Source: Ianthella basta (Eukaryota; Porifera; Demospongiae; Verongiida; Ianthellidae). Taken from it: a stretch of 64,000 nucleotides of DNA. Shown here piece by piece: positions 1 to 11,600 of the stretch. A program made the position numbers and the translations under genes. The first letter of the stretch is position 1. Each line of letters opens with the position of its first letter. Below the pieces are notes generated by a model. The model did no database searches. It saw nothing but the letters and a program-made list of their open reading frames with translations, and was not told the origin of the DNA. The stretch covers positions 3,490,265-3,554,264 of the forward strand of contig OZ025881.1 in assembly GCA_964019415.1 (NCBI GenBank). Direction: 5' to 3'.

Positions 1-656
1 GGCTATACTCGGTACTATCATTTCATTTGTATACGTATATTGTCCATGGACAGAGATTATCGAACATATCAGTAGGTAATAAATGTTGTGTATACCAACT
101 AAGGCAACACAATACGCGTCCAGTGAGACCTCATCCTTTCAGTTGTACCCTCCACGACTGTGGCCCTAATGACAGGAGTACATCACAAAGAAAGTATTCA
201 CTGCTGTTTGATAAAAGCGCATGCGTCCGTAGCCATTGCCATCTTATTTGTGTCTCTCTCTTTGCCAATCCACTTCTGACCACCACTAAACCGGCCATCA
301 GAAGAGACCTGACTATCCCCTATAACAAACTAACCAGTGAGGACTCAAAATAAGCTGACCAATGACAGTAGGTGCAAAATGCATGTATGAAATTTAATGG
401 CGACAAAGCCAGTCAGATTAGTTCATTGTGTTATATGCACACACTCGCAACAATTTCACTGCCACGTTTTTTGACGTAGTTGACTGGAAATGTACTTTGC
501 TTATAGTCGTATGAACACGGAATATGAACAGTGGCAGGTGTTCTTTTAAGGACTATAATATTATAATACAATAATGGCACTGGAGCACCTCCAATCTGGT
601 CTTTTCAGAAGCAAGCTACATGACTACATTCACTACACCCTTTGTGTGGAGGAGGG
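1..656. other. Left edge with half of a direct repeat; no gene seen
   Basis: I recognise no coding domain here. From about 474 the sequence closely matches 857-1041, including the shared stretches around 'tgacgtagttga' and 'cagaagcaagctaca'. The right-hand copy runs into the third coding exon of the dynein light chain gene. The left copy stops at the N gap just where that exon would start, so either the gene end is duplicated or two haplotypes were placed in series. Confidence 0.6.
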
Positions 657-856
657 NNNNNNNNNNNNNNNNNNNNNNNNNNNNNNNNNNNNNNNNNNNN
701 NNNNNNNNNNNNNNNNNNNNNNNNNNNNNNNNNNNNNNNNNNNNNNNNNNNNNNNNNNNNNNNNNNNNNNNNNNNNNNNNNNNNNNNNNNNNNNNNNNNN
801 NNNNNNNNNNNNNNNNNNNNNNNNNNNNNNNNNNNNNNNNNNNNNNNNNNNNNNNN
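657..856. other. Assembly gap, exactly 200 N
   Basis: A run of 200 undetermined bases, a round number typical of a scaffolding gap of unknown true size. It lies between two copies of a direct repeat, a common reason for assembly failure. The last exon of the roadblock gene may be inside it. Confidence 0.98.
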
Positions 857-1050
857 TGACGTAGTTGACCGGAAATGTACTTATATTCGTATGAACACGA
901 AATATGAACAGTGGCAGGTGTTCCTTCACAGACTATAATATTATAGTACAATAAAGGCACTGGAAGCGCAACACAATCTGGTCCTTTTCAGAAGCAAGCT
1001 ACAGCCATGACTACATTCAATACACCCTTTGTGTGTGAGAGGGTGCCAAC

Positions 1051-1464
1051 CTGAGGGTCAATATCTCTGACAGTACAGCGTGTCTTGTTGGTCAGTTGGT
1101 GGATGAGTCCAGCATAGGTCACTGTAGTAGAGTTGTCCATGGTTGTGCGAATGGGAATGCCTGTAAGTAAAGGGAGAATAGGGGAAATGAAATGACGGAC
1201 AACATACAAATTCATCAGTACATATGGTTCACGTGTATCATCACAAAAGACGAGTATAGGCTGTACTGAGTCAGTGTACGCGTAACGAAACAACTCTCCT
1301 AACCTTCTTGATTCACGACAATGACACCAATCACGCCTTTGTGCGACTGGATGCGCTTTAGAGTTTCTTCAACTTCCGCCTAAAGTTAAGGAACGACAGA
1401 AAACACACATGTAAACGGGATTGAAACCCATTCGTGCGCAACACATCAGTCGAGGGATCACCAT
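1051..1464 (-). CDS. DYNLRB: Dynein light chain roadblock (LC7) type, 5' exons; 3' end missing
   Basis: Roadblock/LC7 proteins are small homodimeric light chains of cytoplasmic and axonemal dynein that bind the intermediate chains. Minus-strand exons: a candidate ATG-only exon at 1464-1462 followed by GT; 1379-1304, reading [19 protein letters not shown] and ending in a split glycine codon; 1160-1051, with [14 protein letters not shown] and then VRDIDPQ before a GT donor. Phases agree (189 nt, 63 codons). This closely follows animal DYNLRB1/2, which are about 96 aa, so about 33 C-terminal residues (the 'NDLTFLRIRSKKNE' part) should follow in an exon I cannot find. It probably lies in the N gap or left of the window. 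The two larger exons are secure. The one-codon first exon rests on the position of the ATG and a rather weak donor (GTGATC). The start faces the TMEM143-like gene across 71 bp, suggesting a shared bidirectional promoter. Confidence 0.88.
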
Positions 1465-1535
1465 CTTCCCCGCTCCGCTGTTGCCAAGACAGTAATGAAT
1501 ATCAATGAGGGGAAGTCCCTATTCTGGTACACTGC
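1465..1535. promoter_or_regulatory. Putative bidirectional promoter between DYNLRB and TMEM143-like
   Basis: Only 71 bp separate the divergent start codons. The interval is fairly GC-rich with no TATA box in a convincing position, as expected for housekeeping promoters. The promoter role is inferred from the arrangement; transcription start sites cannot be read from sequence. Confidence 0.5.
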
Positions 1536-3897
1536 ATGAAAATGGCTGCCGGAAGGCTGGCCCGCGGATTGGTGGGGTTTACACCGCTGTATCGGCGGTG
1601 CTTCACGCCACTGACGGGCAATATTTCCATTCTGTCAAAGAATTTTGTTCCAGCGCAAGCATTGTGTGTGTCTCAAGTGGTCCGCCGGTCCTTTGCAGAC
1701 ACAGGGACATTTAGCCCAGCTTCCGTAGCGCCTACAAGAGAAGAAGGAGCAACTCTATCTCCATCTGTGGTGGCGGAAGAACCCGTGCGACATGATCGAT
1801 ATATACCAATCACACGACGTCACTTGGTACGGTCACTGATGGAAGAAGCCAATCTTCTCACTGGCACAGAGCGGGACAACTTTGCCAGGTTTGCAGCCGC
1901 CCTGGATGCCCACCTCTACCAGAAGTACTACGAATACATGGATAAAATGAAAGTGAGTGCACACCTGTGTGGGGTGCCGCCGGGTTTACTGCATACTGCA
2001 TACGATGGGTATTTAGCTGTTGCTATTGTATAGTTTGAATCCAAGCAAGTTGATCTTAATATGCATTAATCTCCACTACGACTGTAGTGGGCAGTCTCAT
2101 GTATGGTGCTGAGTGTATTCATTGTAATGGTTGATATCTTTCTGGAGAATAAGAAGTTTTATTGCCACATGCTGTGTTTCTTCACTAGCCATTTACCTCA
2201 GCACATTAGCACTACATAAATTGCTGCCTCTTTTCTTTTATACTATAGAAATTCCATTGCTTACACTAAGCAACTAATATAAAATACTGTTGCACAACAC
2301 TGGGCAGTTAGTTTTGGCAGTTTGTTCTTGTGGTTCGTTTAGTCGCTTGCATGCTGCCTGCCTTTCCTGGCTTGTTCGGCTACATCAGTACACTGTCGGA
2401 ATTGATTAGGACAGGCGCAGTTTAATTTTGGTCCATTCGCTATTCTTGCCAGTGGCCCCCTCAGAATCTGCTCATCTGGCTAGCCCCCACTGGGGTTAGC
2501 TCGCTTGGCCAATGGGGTTAGCCCGCTTGGCCAATGCACTTAGCAATGGGGTTAGCTCGCTTGCCCAATGCGATTAGCACGCTTGGGATTTAGGGTAAGG
2601 GTTAGGACTGGTTTTATTTTTAATTTCTTCTATTCATTTAGTCATCCTATATTGATGCCATGGGTCCATATAGACATGTTCAACTACCTGCTTGTATCAA
2701 CCCAAGATAGATTACAGTAATTGACGGTATGCTAATGTGCTGGGGCTAATCTCTTATTGTTTCTTCTTCCCCTGCTATGCTTGTGACATTGTATCAACTG
2801 TTGGGCTTGACTGTTAGGCACTGTATGATCACCTGGACCCAGACAAGGACACCATTGCAAGGAAGAAGCTCACTCGGCAGCAGCAGCTAGATGACGAGTA
2901 CTGGCTGCTCCACCTCATCAGTGGCATCACTGACAAGGCCAACTACACTCCCATTTCCCAAACCCAACTAATGTCTGCCTTGACAGAGCATGACACTGTG
3001 GAGGGGGTGAATGTGAGTGTCGACCCTCAGCTGTTTGAGGTGCTGCGAATATGGACCAGAGGCAAGAAGGCACTTGGCACCAACATGCGTGAGAGGATCA
3101 AACGTGTAGTCACACTCAAAGGTGCCAGTGAGCAACACATGTACACGAGAGTCATGGTCGCACTCAGGAAGAAGGGCAGTGCACAAGTGCAGTTAAAGAT
3201 GTTCAAGGAAGTTCCATGCAGTCAGCTACAGCACCTTATTCCAGGGGCAAAAATTCAGATGACACGACGAGATCAGATGTTAATCTTTTCTGCTGCTGCA
3301 GTGGTCACCATCAGCGGTGCTGCAAAGCTGATTGCCACCGCTAGTACAGCCAACCTGCCATTCTCTGTGGCTATTATGTCCCTTTTCGCCTTCTTTGGTT
3401 TCAACACGTGGCTCCGATACTCCACAAAACGCAACCATTACTTGGCCAACCTGTCCCAGTTTCTCTTCTACAAGGCAGTTTCACACAACAGAGGTGTTCT
3501 TACTCTCCTCTCTGACAGAGCACAGGATGAGGAGTTCAAGGAAATGCTACTTTCGTACACATTTCTCCTAGCTGCGCCCAACAGAAGGGGAATCCCTGGG
3601 ACAACACATGACGAAGGCCCTCCAAAGTACTACACAGAAGACAGTCTCAAGGCGGCTGTGGAGAAGTGGATCTCAAGTCGATTTGGAGTCATGGTGCATT
3701 TTGACCACAGGGATGCCATGGACAGTCTACAGTCAGCAGGGCTGCTGCAGCCTTACCACAATGGCACTCTGCGAGTCACTGACATTGAGGAGGCCCTGAA
3801 CATCCTACCCAACCCCATGCTCAGCTGGAGTGGAATGGCCGCTGTGAGAGACAGCCAGGCACTTGAATATGAGGCCATTGAAGAGAAAACTGTGTAA
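1536..3897 (+). CDS. TMEM143: TMEM143-like mitochondrial membrane protein (DUF3754), 2 exons
   Basis: Two exons, 1536-1952 and 2818-3897, join in phase 0 (donor AAA|gtgagt, acceptor ttag|GCA) to give 498 aa; human TMEM143 is 459 aa. Residues 1 to about 70 are rich in Arg/Ser/Ala with few acidic residues, consistent with a mitochondrial targeting sequence. 'RYIPITRRHLV' followed by 'ALYDHLDPDKD' across the splice site is the DUF3754 signature. Two hydrophobic segments lie near residues 293-314 (MLIFSAAAVVTISGAAKL) and 319-340 (LPFSVAIMSLFAFFGF), the expected TM hairpin. The family's molecular role is poorly known; human TMEM143 is reported as mitochondrial. An ATG at 1542 is an alternative start in a better context (gaaaATGG). 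The gene is head to head with DYNLRB. Its intron holds a minisatellite near 2488-2590. Confidence 0.92.
2488..2590. repeat. Minisatellite in the TMEM143 intron
   Basis: Three to four imperfect copies of a roughly 22-27 bp unit containing 'ggggttagctcgcttggcc' and 'caatg' lie in the intron between 1953 and 2817. No coding signal. Confidence 0.75.
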
Positions 3898-4701
3898 TTG
3901 GCAAGAATGCATGTGTATTCATGACTTTCGTATTAATTCTAGCTTGTACTAACTGTCGATGCACTAGTCTCTTATGGTTACACCATTACACAGTACAATG
4001 TGTATTCATTTGTGTGTATACATTAGTAATTGCACTATGCACGTATATATAGTGTTGAAAGGAAAGCATCACTACGGGTTGTCAAAGTCAGGGGTGAGGG
4101 CACATGCAGCACTAGCACAGAGTGAGATGCAGCAACAATGAACATTTTGTATGTTACACAAGGGCACAGCTATGAACTTAACTGCCACATCAGTGTACAA
4201 GTTGCATGTTGTTGCTACATACATCTCCAGTTTGTGCTGAAGCTGACCATAGCATTCCTGGCTGTAGGCATGTGATGTTCGCGTGACACTCCACTTGCAA
4301 TTCCACTTGTTGTATTACCCTCTACATCTTGCACTGCATGGTGGTGTTCTTTTCGTAGTAATGCACATTCATTGATGTGCACATAGTGCACATAGTGCAT
4401 AGCACATAATGCAACTTGCCCTGGTGGTAAGGTGGCCATATATGTGTGGCGTATGGATATAGCCCAACACACCACGACATGCTTTGAATGCAAGTGGAAA
4501 GCCATGCAAGATGTGTGTGTAGCAGCTACTGCACTGGCTATTGTACTTGCCACAAGCATATCTGGTGCAGGTCACAAATGTGTTGTCAGTAAATGTAGCC
4601 TTAAACAAGTATTTCAAGTTATTTAGAAAACACCTCGTGGGTCGTCGTGGCGCCCCTGAAGTCGAGCTACTTACCATGCCCAGAGCGCTGCGGAGGTGTG
4701 T

Positions 4702-4732
<31 letters not shown>

Positions 4733-4834
4733 GTAGAGGTAGACCGAGAGCGTTAGCTAGCGATGTCTGTTGTAAATAGAGGAACATTTCAGCGCATGTA
4801 AGTTGTTACCTGCTCTTAGTGTTCCACTAAGAGA
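3898..4834. other. TMEM143 3' flank; no gene; short TG/G tract
   Basis: Nothing coding is recognised. A (TG)n stretch passes into a long G run at about 4697-4732, a sequence prone to slippage and assembly error. Confidence 0.6.
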
Positions 4835-4905
4835 ACTAGTCAGGCGTAGCCGACCCTCCTCCCCCACACAGGAAGGGTCGGAAGGGTCGACTACGCCTGA
4901 CTAGT
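4835..4905. mobile_element. Small palindromic element (hairpin MITE-like)
   Basis: Arms 4835-4857 (actagtcaggcgtagccg...) and 4883-4905 (...gactacgcctgactagt) are inverted repeats of 23 bp with one mismatch, around a short loop. Related 'aagagaacta' sequences occur on both sides. It resembles a foldback or MITE-type element; no protein is encoded. Confidence 0.7.
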
Positions 4906-5026
4906 ACTATAAGAGAACTAGGTAACCTTTGCACACTTGAGTGCTATGATGTCCTGATAAAGTGCGCCGGCCGCGCTATTCCATGCACTAGCTGTCTCAA
5001 CGTACTCCAGGAGGGTAGCTAGTTTT

Positions 5027-5151
5027 CCGGTGTCACAGTTTATTTTCCCCCCCGTATAAAGTATCCCCCGGGTAACCGAAGGTTGGTTAAACGACACTAG
5101 TTTATTTTACCCGGGGGGATACTGGGGGGATGGAATAAACCGTGACACCGG
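5027..5151. mobile_element. 125-bp inverted-repeat element abutting the retrotransposon
   Basis: It starts 'ccggtgtcac' and ends 'gtgacaccgg'. The arms carry matching 'gtttatt', C-run/G-run and 'agtatccccc'/'gggggatact' blocks, so the whole can fold into one hairpin. A further arm of the same family ('ggtggaataaacgtgacactgg') lies alone at 7686-7713, beyond the retrotransposon. The reverse-transcriptase frame begins just right of this element. Confidence 0.72.
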
Positions 5152-5166
5152 CATGCGCAATAATAA

Positions 5167-7068
5167 TGCTCTTGTGGAGAGGGGGGTAATGGAGTTGAGG
5201 AGACAACCCATGGTAAGCAGGATAGCTTGGACTTCAGTGACCGCCTCTGCGCACCTATCTCAGCAGAAGAAGTGCAATGGGTATTGGAAAGAGTGAGGAA
5301 GGATGCTGCGCCAGGGCAAGATGGAATTGCTGTAGAGATGATGAAGGCTGACTGTCTTCTTGAAGTTTGGCTGGTGCTGTTCCAAGTCTGCTGGGAGTAT
5401 GGTCTTGTTCCATCTACATGGAAGGAGAGCTTAGTGGTTCCAGTACCTAAGAAGCAGTCTAAGGGGACGTGTGACGTGAACAACTTCCGTGGAGTCTCAC
5501 TGACTTCTACTGTGAGTAAGGTCCTATGTATGGTTTTGAACAACCGTCTGTCAAGTGTAGCTGAAGAGGAAGGTCTGATTGCAGAGGAGCAAGGAGGTTT
5601 CAGGAAGCAGAGGGGGTGCAGGGACCAGGTGTTGACGTTGGTGCTGTTGGGACAGATGGAAATGGTGAAGAAGGCAAATGGGATGATGGTTGCATTCATA
5701 GATTTCTCTAAGGCATATGACAAAGTGGACAGGAGGAAATTGTGGAGGTGCCTTGAGGGGTTGGGGATAAATGGCAAGTTCTTGCATTTCTTGAAGGCCC
5801 TTTATGAGGGAACTACCTGCTGTGTCAAAGTGGGAGGTGAACAGAGTGAGGAGTTTCAGGTCAATGCTGGTCTTCGCCAGGGCTGTGTCCTCTCTCCCTT
5901 GTTATTCTCCCTTTACATTAATGGTGTAGTGTCCAGACTGAGGGAGGATAGCTGTGGTGTGGAGTGTGGTGGCGACACCATACCAGGTCTCCTCTTTGCA
6001 GATGACACCACCCTGGTGGCCTCAGACGAAGAGGGATTAAGAAAAAGTCTAGATGTACTTGTGCAGTGGTGTGAGGATTGGGGGATCAGGATTAACGTTG
6101 CCAAGTGTGGTATCATGCACATCAGAAAGAAGAAAGTGAGAAGAAATGAGATAAGATACATGATTGATGGTGAGGAGATTCCAATGGTGAGCTGCTACAA
6201 GTACTTGGGGTGTGTGATAGATGAGCACTTGGACCTTAAGGAGATGATACAAGATAAAGTAGTGGCAGGAAAGAAGGCCTTGGGGGCTTGGTTTCAGCGG
6301 TGCAGAGTAGAAGTTGGAGATATAGGCATTGGGACGTTCAAGAAGCTGATGAGTTCGCTGGTGGAGTCCTCAATGCTATATGGAGCTGAGATTTGGGGGT
6401 GCTCTCGGAACTTAGAAGCAGTGGACCAGATACAACTGAGGGCATGTCGGATGTTCTTCGGTGTTGGAACCCTGCACCCTAGAGTGTCACTGTTATTAGA
6501 AATGGGGGATCTGCCAATGGTGTGGTTGGCAAGAATGCGATGCACTCTCTTTTGGTTCAAAGTGCTGGCAAGCAAAGTGTATGAGGGGAGAATACTGAGG
6601 AGAGTGGCAGTGGAGGCAGTAAAATATGGCAAGGGCAATTGGATGCAGAAGATGCTGAGTTGTTGTAGGGAATTTGGTTGGCAGGAGGTGGGTGCTGAGC
6701 AGGTACAGAACATGTCAGAGGCGGAGTTGAAAGGAATGCTGGAGAGTGTTGCATGGAGGAGAGTGAAGGCAGAATGGAGCAAGGATTTGGAGATGAAACG
6801 GAAGTTGTCGATGCTGAGGAGGACTGTCGAGTGTGGTGAGGAGTCTTCTTGTGTAGGTGTGAAGGCAAAGAGGGAGAGGAGGGTTTTGCTGAAGCTAAGG
6901 GGAGGCACAGCGGCTTTTCAGGTGGAGACAGGCAGGTGGCAGGGAGTAAAGAGAGAGGATAGGCTGTGCAAGGAGTGTACCAGTAATGAAGTGGAAGATG
7001 TGACGCATTGGCTTCTGAGATGTCCAGCGTGGAACAGCCTTCGACAGCCATTGTTGCCTGAAGTCTGA
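5167..7068 (+). mobile_element. Non-LTR retrotransposon ORF2 fragment: reverse transcriptase, 5'-truncated
   Basis: One frame is open from 5167 to 7068 (stop 7066-7068), with no ATG near its beginning. It starts within the region before the RT domain ('PISAEEVQWVLERVRKDAAP'). RT blocks follow: APGQDGI, then 'NNFRGVSLTSTVSKV', 'AFIDFSKAYDKVDR' (first catalytic Asp), 'GLRQGCVLSPLLFSLYING' and the catalytic 'LLFADDTTLV' near 5984-6013. A C-terminal Cys/His cluster (CKEC...HWLLRC) near 6970-7030 resembles the zinc-binding end of non-LTR elements. No endonuclease domain is present, so the copy is 5'-truncated as is usual for target-primed insertion. The long uninterrupted frame suggests recent insertion. 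It cannot move by itself. The exact clade cannot be told by eye. Confidence 0.9.
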
Positions 7069-7403
7069 TCACACACAGAATACGCAGAAGGCACAGCTCA
7101 CCTATTGTCCCTTGCTTGTAGAAACTATAACATTTTGTCCACTATTATGTCAATGTGGTATGCTCGGTTTGGCAAGTTTTAATTGAGACTCTATGTGTTG
7201 TTCTCATCTCTTTCCCACTCCTGACGTAGTCACAATGGTGCAGCACTTTTTCCTGTTAGCTATGGCACATGTCCTGATTAACTCATCAACTGACTATTTA
7301 CATGATGTTTCTTATGTTCGTGTGTGCTACATTGGACCACAGTGAGTCCTAGTGCCGCCATGTGGCACGGTGCACGTTAATAATAATTGAATTGAATTGA
7401 ATA
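7069..7403 (+). mobile_element. 3' UTR and (AATTG)n tail of the retrotransposon
   Basis: The noncoding stretch after the RT stop ends in 'aataataattgaattgaattgaat' at about 7377-7401, a short tandem (AATTG)n tail. Simple-repeat tails instead of poly(A) are typical of several non-LTR groups. This marks the probable 3' end of the insertion. Confidence 0.7.
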
Positions 7404-7980
7404 TAAGGAACAAATGGTTCTAAACCCCCTTCAAGTACTACGCAAGTGAGGATCCGAAGTTGAAATTAATCAAGTCTATAGACTCATCTCGGTAGATATA
7501 GGTGGATCCAGGGATTTGGGGACCTTTCCTGCTCATCACATGCTCATGTTGTAGCTAGAACGATGTACGTAGCGACCTACACTTCTGCTCGTTTAAGTAG
7601 TTCCCTTTTGGCGTATTCTCGAGAATCCAGGGGACTATACAAGCGTCCCAGCCATTGTACAAAAGTAATTCTTTTTCGCGATCGTCCGGGGGGTGGAATA
7701 AACGTGACACTGGTTACCGTTTAGCACGGTGGAGCGACATGGCTAGCTAATCAGTAAACTTCTGCATACCTAACAACACTGCATGGAAAGGAAGTGCAGG
7801 GTTTGACGATGTGAATGTTTAACTGTCTCTGCTGGTAATGGGAAGTTTCGTCTTGTAACGGATGATTTTCGCTAGCTACTATCTTAATTTCACTTTCGCT
7901 TAATCACCTTCCGGCAACGGGATCGGGAGGGACGCAACAGCTAGCTATAGGTACCTACCAAGCGTGGGCGTGGCTATATA
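7404..7980. other. Spacer with an isolated inverted-repeat arm
   Basis: No gene seen. The piece at 7686-7713 matches the right arm of the 5027-5151 element. The last part is the region upstream of the first CTCK gene; homology to copy B begins at about 7981 ('ggtttgaggttta'). Confidence 0.55.
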
Positions 7981-8055
7981 GGTTTGAGGTTTACGCGAAC
8001 GTAAAAAGCGCTCGATCTGTGCGAAAGTGAAGCTTTACAAGTAATTAAGAGGAGA

Positions 8056-8442
8056 ATGGGAGTCGCTAAGACGTTCACAACAGCCTTTCTAGCAATCATT
8101 TTGCTGGTAATTCTGGATGGAGGAACAGGCCAGAACTCCTGTAAACGAGTCTTTGAGTTCGTACCCGTTACAATGCCTAAGAACAACAGTGATGTGACTT
8201 GCGTAGGATGGAGAGTGCAAGGCAAGTGCGCTGGGACCTGTACCAGCTCTAGTATCTTTGCAATGAAAGAGGGAGGTGCTCACTGGTATCAGGACTGCAA
8301 ATGCTGCCAACCTGTTGGGGATCGCGCGCTGCAGCTGACTGTGCCCACCGACTGGAATATGACATTACGTTGTACAGACAATTCTACTATGCCTGTTCGC
8401 TTCTTTGTTTCTCCAGAACGGTGTCAATGTACTAAATGCTAA
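8056..8442 (+). CDS. Secreted CTCK cystine-knot protein, copy A
   Basis: Single-exon frame of 128 aa. Residues 1-25 form a signal peptide (hydrophobic FLAIILLVIL core, likely cleavage before QNSC). The mature part has 11 cysteines: 29, 49, 58, 62, 81, 83, 84, 106, 123, 125 and 128. Spacing C58-A-G-T-C62, then CKCC at 81-84 and CQC at 123-125, is the C-terminal cystine-knot pattern seen at the ends of VWF and gel-forming mucins and in norrin/bursicon-like ligands. Here it stands alone instead of capping a larger protein. Potential N-glycosylation sites include NNS, NMT and NST. Such knots usually dimerise; a ligand or matrix role is possible but unproven. An AATAAA lies at 8619-8624. The ATG at 8056 is the first in frame after the conserved upstream block. 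Its paralogue is at 17027-17401. Confidence 0.82.
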   Translation: MGVAKTFTTAFLAIILLVILDGGTGQNSCKRVFEFVPVTMPKNNSDVTCVGWRVQGKCAGTCTSSSIFAMKEGGAHWYQDCKCCQPVGDRALQLTVPTDWNMTLRCTDNSTMPVRFFVSPERCQCTKC

Positions 8443-8618
8443 CAACTCCCGCATTTTACTGCCATTGTATTCTTCCTTACTGCAATCACTTTTTACTCAC
8501 ACTGAAACTACATTATATACTGTACCATTCTCATATTTTAGCTATATAGCAACATTTGGCTCTACGCATTGATCCAGTTTTTAATAACTTTTAACGATAG
8601 ATAGGAATTGCAAAGTGA

Positions 8619-8624
8619 AATAAA
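8619..8624 (+). promoter_or_regulatory. Polyadenylation signal AATAAA for CTCK copy A
   Basis: Canonical hexamer 177 nt after the stop codon on the coding strand. The matching place in copy B has diverged and I see no hexamer there. Confidence 0.5.
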
Positions 8625-11600
8625 TTTATATTGTATGGTGCATGCATCATACAATATGGCATCTAGCTGTCATGATCGCATATAATCACTACATATCTAG
8701 ATACATACACTACATGCTCCCATGCAGTAGTGTCACTGAATCACACCCATCATGCATGTTAAGCTTGAGCAGTATAGCTTTGTTAAGCATAAGCACTGCA
8801 TTCCCAGAGCTTTTCCTGCATGCAGCTGCATGAAGTGATCCTAACTGTACTCAGTATTCAACCATGATTACTATATAGCATCCAAATGCTTTGGCAGCAG
8901 CTGCTGTACAAGTACTACCAACAGTGGTGAGGTGCTGAGTACAGCACTGTACATGGCATGGGGTGTGCTTGGACATTGTCAAGTAATGTGACAGCAAGCT
9001 AGGTGTTAAATCAATCATACATAGTCTACCTGCAATGATGCCCATAATGTAGTGTAGTCTTTTCATCAAAGGATATATTATTTGCACCTCATCTGGAATG
9101 ATCAAATCTTCTTGGATCACATTGCATGAACCATATATACTTGATGCTTCTGATATGCCTATGGCCAGATATGCCGACCCCTCTGCAATATGTCATGTGC
9201 CAGTGGCAGTGGTAATTGTATGCTTGCAACAGTAAATTCCATGGAGTCCAGTGTCTGTCATTGCATGGAATATTATACTGCTATAGTGTCTTCAGCTGTT
9301 CCTGTTATCGAATCATGTCCATTTTACTATGGTTTCTACTTCAAGGGAAATTTAGAGTTAGTGGTTAGCTGCCGGGTTAATTGCCAGCCAATGGTTATGA
9401 TGTCATGTCGGCGGTCAACTGTACCTCAAAAATTCCCACAGTCATAGAAGGATTCTCCCAGGAAGCCTACTTTAAACTGAACTCTTATTACTGAGGAAGT
9501 GGTATACAAGTGATAAGCAGGCAGATATTTGTCTACTGTGCAAGTCATCCCTTCACTGTTATGGCAATGCAACTGCCTGAAATGCACTGTTAGCCATCTG
9601 TTAGCCATCTGTGTCAGTGAATAAGAGTCAGTGATATCACAGACCAAAGAGCTATAGTGAATACCTACGTAACTGATGCTGTATCCTTTAGCTGGCCAAA
9701 GGTTGAGCTATATAGCTGGCTGCAAGGTGTATCCTGACTATACATACAGGATGTATTTACATGTATAGCTATATACATAGGTTGCCCACAAATGGAGTTG
9801 CACAACTTCAACTTTGGCAAGTACACATTATTGATCTACAGTAGGTAGAAGGAGTACAGCAACATTAACCATAGCATAATTTATATGAAATGTTAAAGTC
9901 GGCCTGCATGCAGTTGGCCTATATGGTGTTTAGCAGGCGGGCACTCTACCAAGTACTAGTGGCTCTGAGCACTGCCTCTCCTCTGTGCGTGGTAACAGTT
10001 GTAGTGCCATGTGTTCTGACTGCTTGTGCATAGTATAAGCACACCATGGACCTATCCCTTATAGTTATCAGCCTGCATGTGTTCAAGGTGTTCTAAACTC
10101 AGAATCAAGTACCCACACACAAGTGTGCACGGAAAAGGAGATTCATGGTATTTACAAATCACATGATGATTCCACGTACACAAACCATCTTGTGTGTGCT
10201 ATAGAATGTGTGTACGTGTGTGTACAGTGCATGCTTACAATTGTACCCAAAAAGCACTGGCATTAAACCACGTGTCCTACATCGGCATCGTCACTTTCAT
10301 TTCAGCAGACGGCCTGAGGTACCGATGAATGATAAAGTACCGATACAGGCAGGTACACAAATAGAGAGAGTAGACCCTTCAAGTATACCAGGTGACACTG
10401 GTGTGTACAGCTGAGGTATGTACCATCAAACAGACTCACTAGCATGTAGTGCTAGCTACACACATAAACCAGCTGTGAGAGTCTGAATGGTATAAAGGTT
10501 TGTCTTTACAGTTGTACCAAAGATTGAAATAGCTAGTATTGGGAGCACCACAAGTATTGGATTCCAGATTTAAAGATGACTATCCATACCAGGGTCTACC
10601 CCATTATGGCCATTCTGTCAATCCTTATCAGTTTCACCAAAGTGGCGCAGTGCAGGACTGACCGGTATGTGTGTAGGTGTAGCTAAGTATGAATACGGTT
10701 TGGTAGACTAGTCATACCCACAGTCATGGAGTGCTTGTCAAAGGTCCTAACAAACAGTGTACATATATATATCGAGGGCATGTACTAGAGTTTTGATATT
10801 GTGCAACTTGAATACCACACACTGATGAATACGTGAATGGAGGACAGGGGGAGGAGGAGGAAGGGGAGGATCACATTCCCAGACATCATGTGGATTTGTC
10901 TATAGCTGTTTACAGTAAGAACACTGGATACATCATTGCTGAATAGGGAAGGATATCATACTATACTTGTGGTTGTGTACAGCCAATGTCCATTCAGCTG
11001 TACGTATAATGCATAACGTGCATAACAAGGTGCACGAGGTATATTATAATCCATGTACAGTGGTAAAATGTGACTAACATGCACCACTACATGACAAGTC
11101 TAATGTACACGTGCTGACAACAGTCAGGCTCACACTCCACAGCAAGGAAGTCTATCAACATCTACCTGTAGGGTATTTAGCAGATGTTAACTACATGCTG
11201 TGTAAGGCTAACATGTACAGACTACATCTGAAATCACTCCATTACAGCTGCTGCAGTCGACACCTAGTGTACTGTACTTGTTATGCTGTGGTTGCTGTCT
11301 ACATTATTAACCAATGAGCTACAATAGTGCAATGTTGTTGGCCATGTCTGGCCAGGAAGCATTGTCATGAGTGTGAAATAGACACCACAATGAAGTGGTG
11401 GCATGTGGAATGTGAAGATTCACACAAATGATTAAATCTGATTTCATTACTCAGTTAGTGATGTATTATGTATATGAGTAAGTGGCGATTAGGATTGTCC
11501 ATGACATAATTATATATATCCCTGGATGGATGTACCTGCCAAACACCAACAACTAAAGCAAGCAGTGAATGTAGCAGGATGCATGAACAGTACAGGTATG

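Noticed and set aside
620..960. Frames running through the N gap
   Set aside because: They consist of undetermined residues and carry no information.
5097..7072. Minus-strand frames opposite the reverse transcriptase
   Set aside because: Antisense shadows; no domain, while the plus strand shows all RT blocks.
10208..10414. Plus-strand frame ending DPSSIPGDTGVYS
   Set aside because: The end recalls an Ig F strand, but there is no Cys-Trp pattern and no splice context; probably chance.
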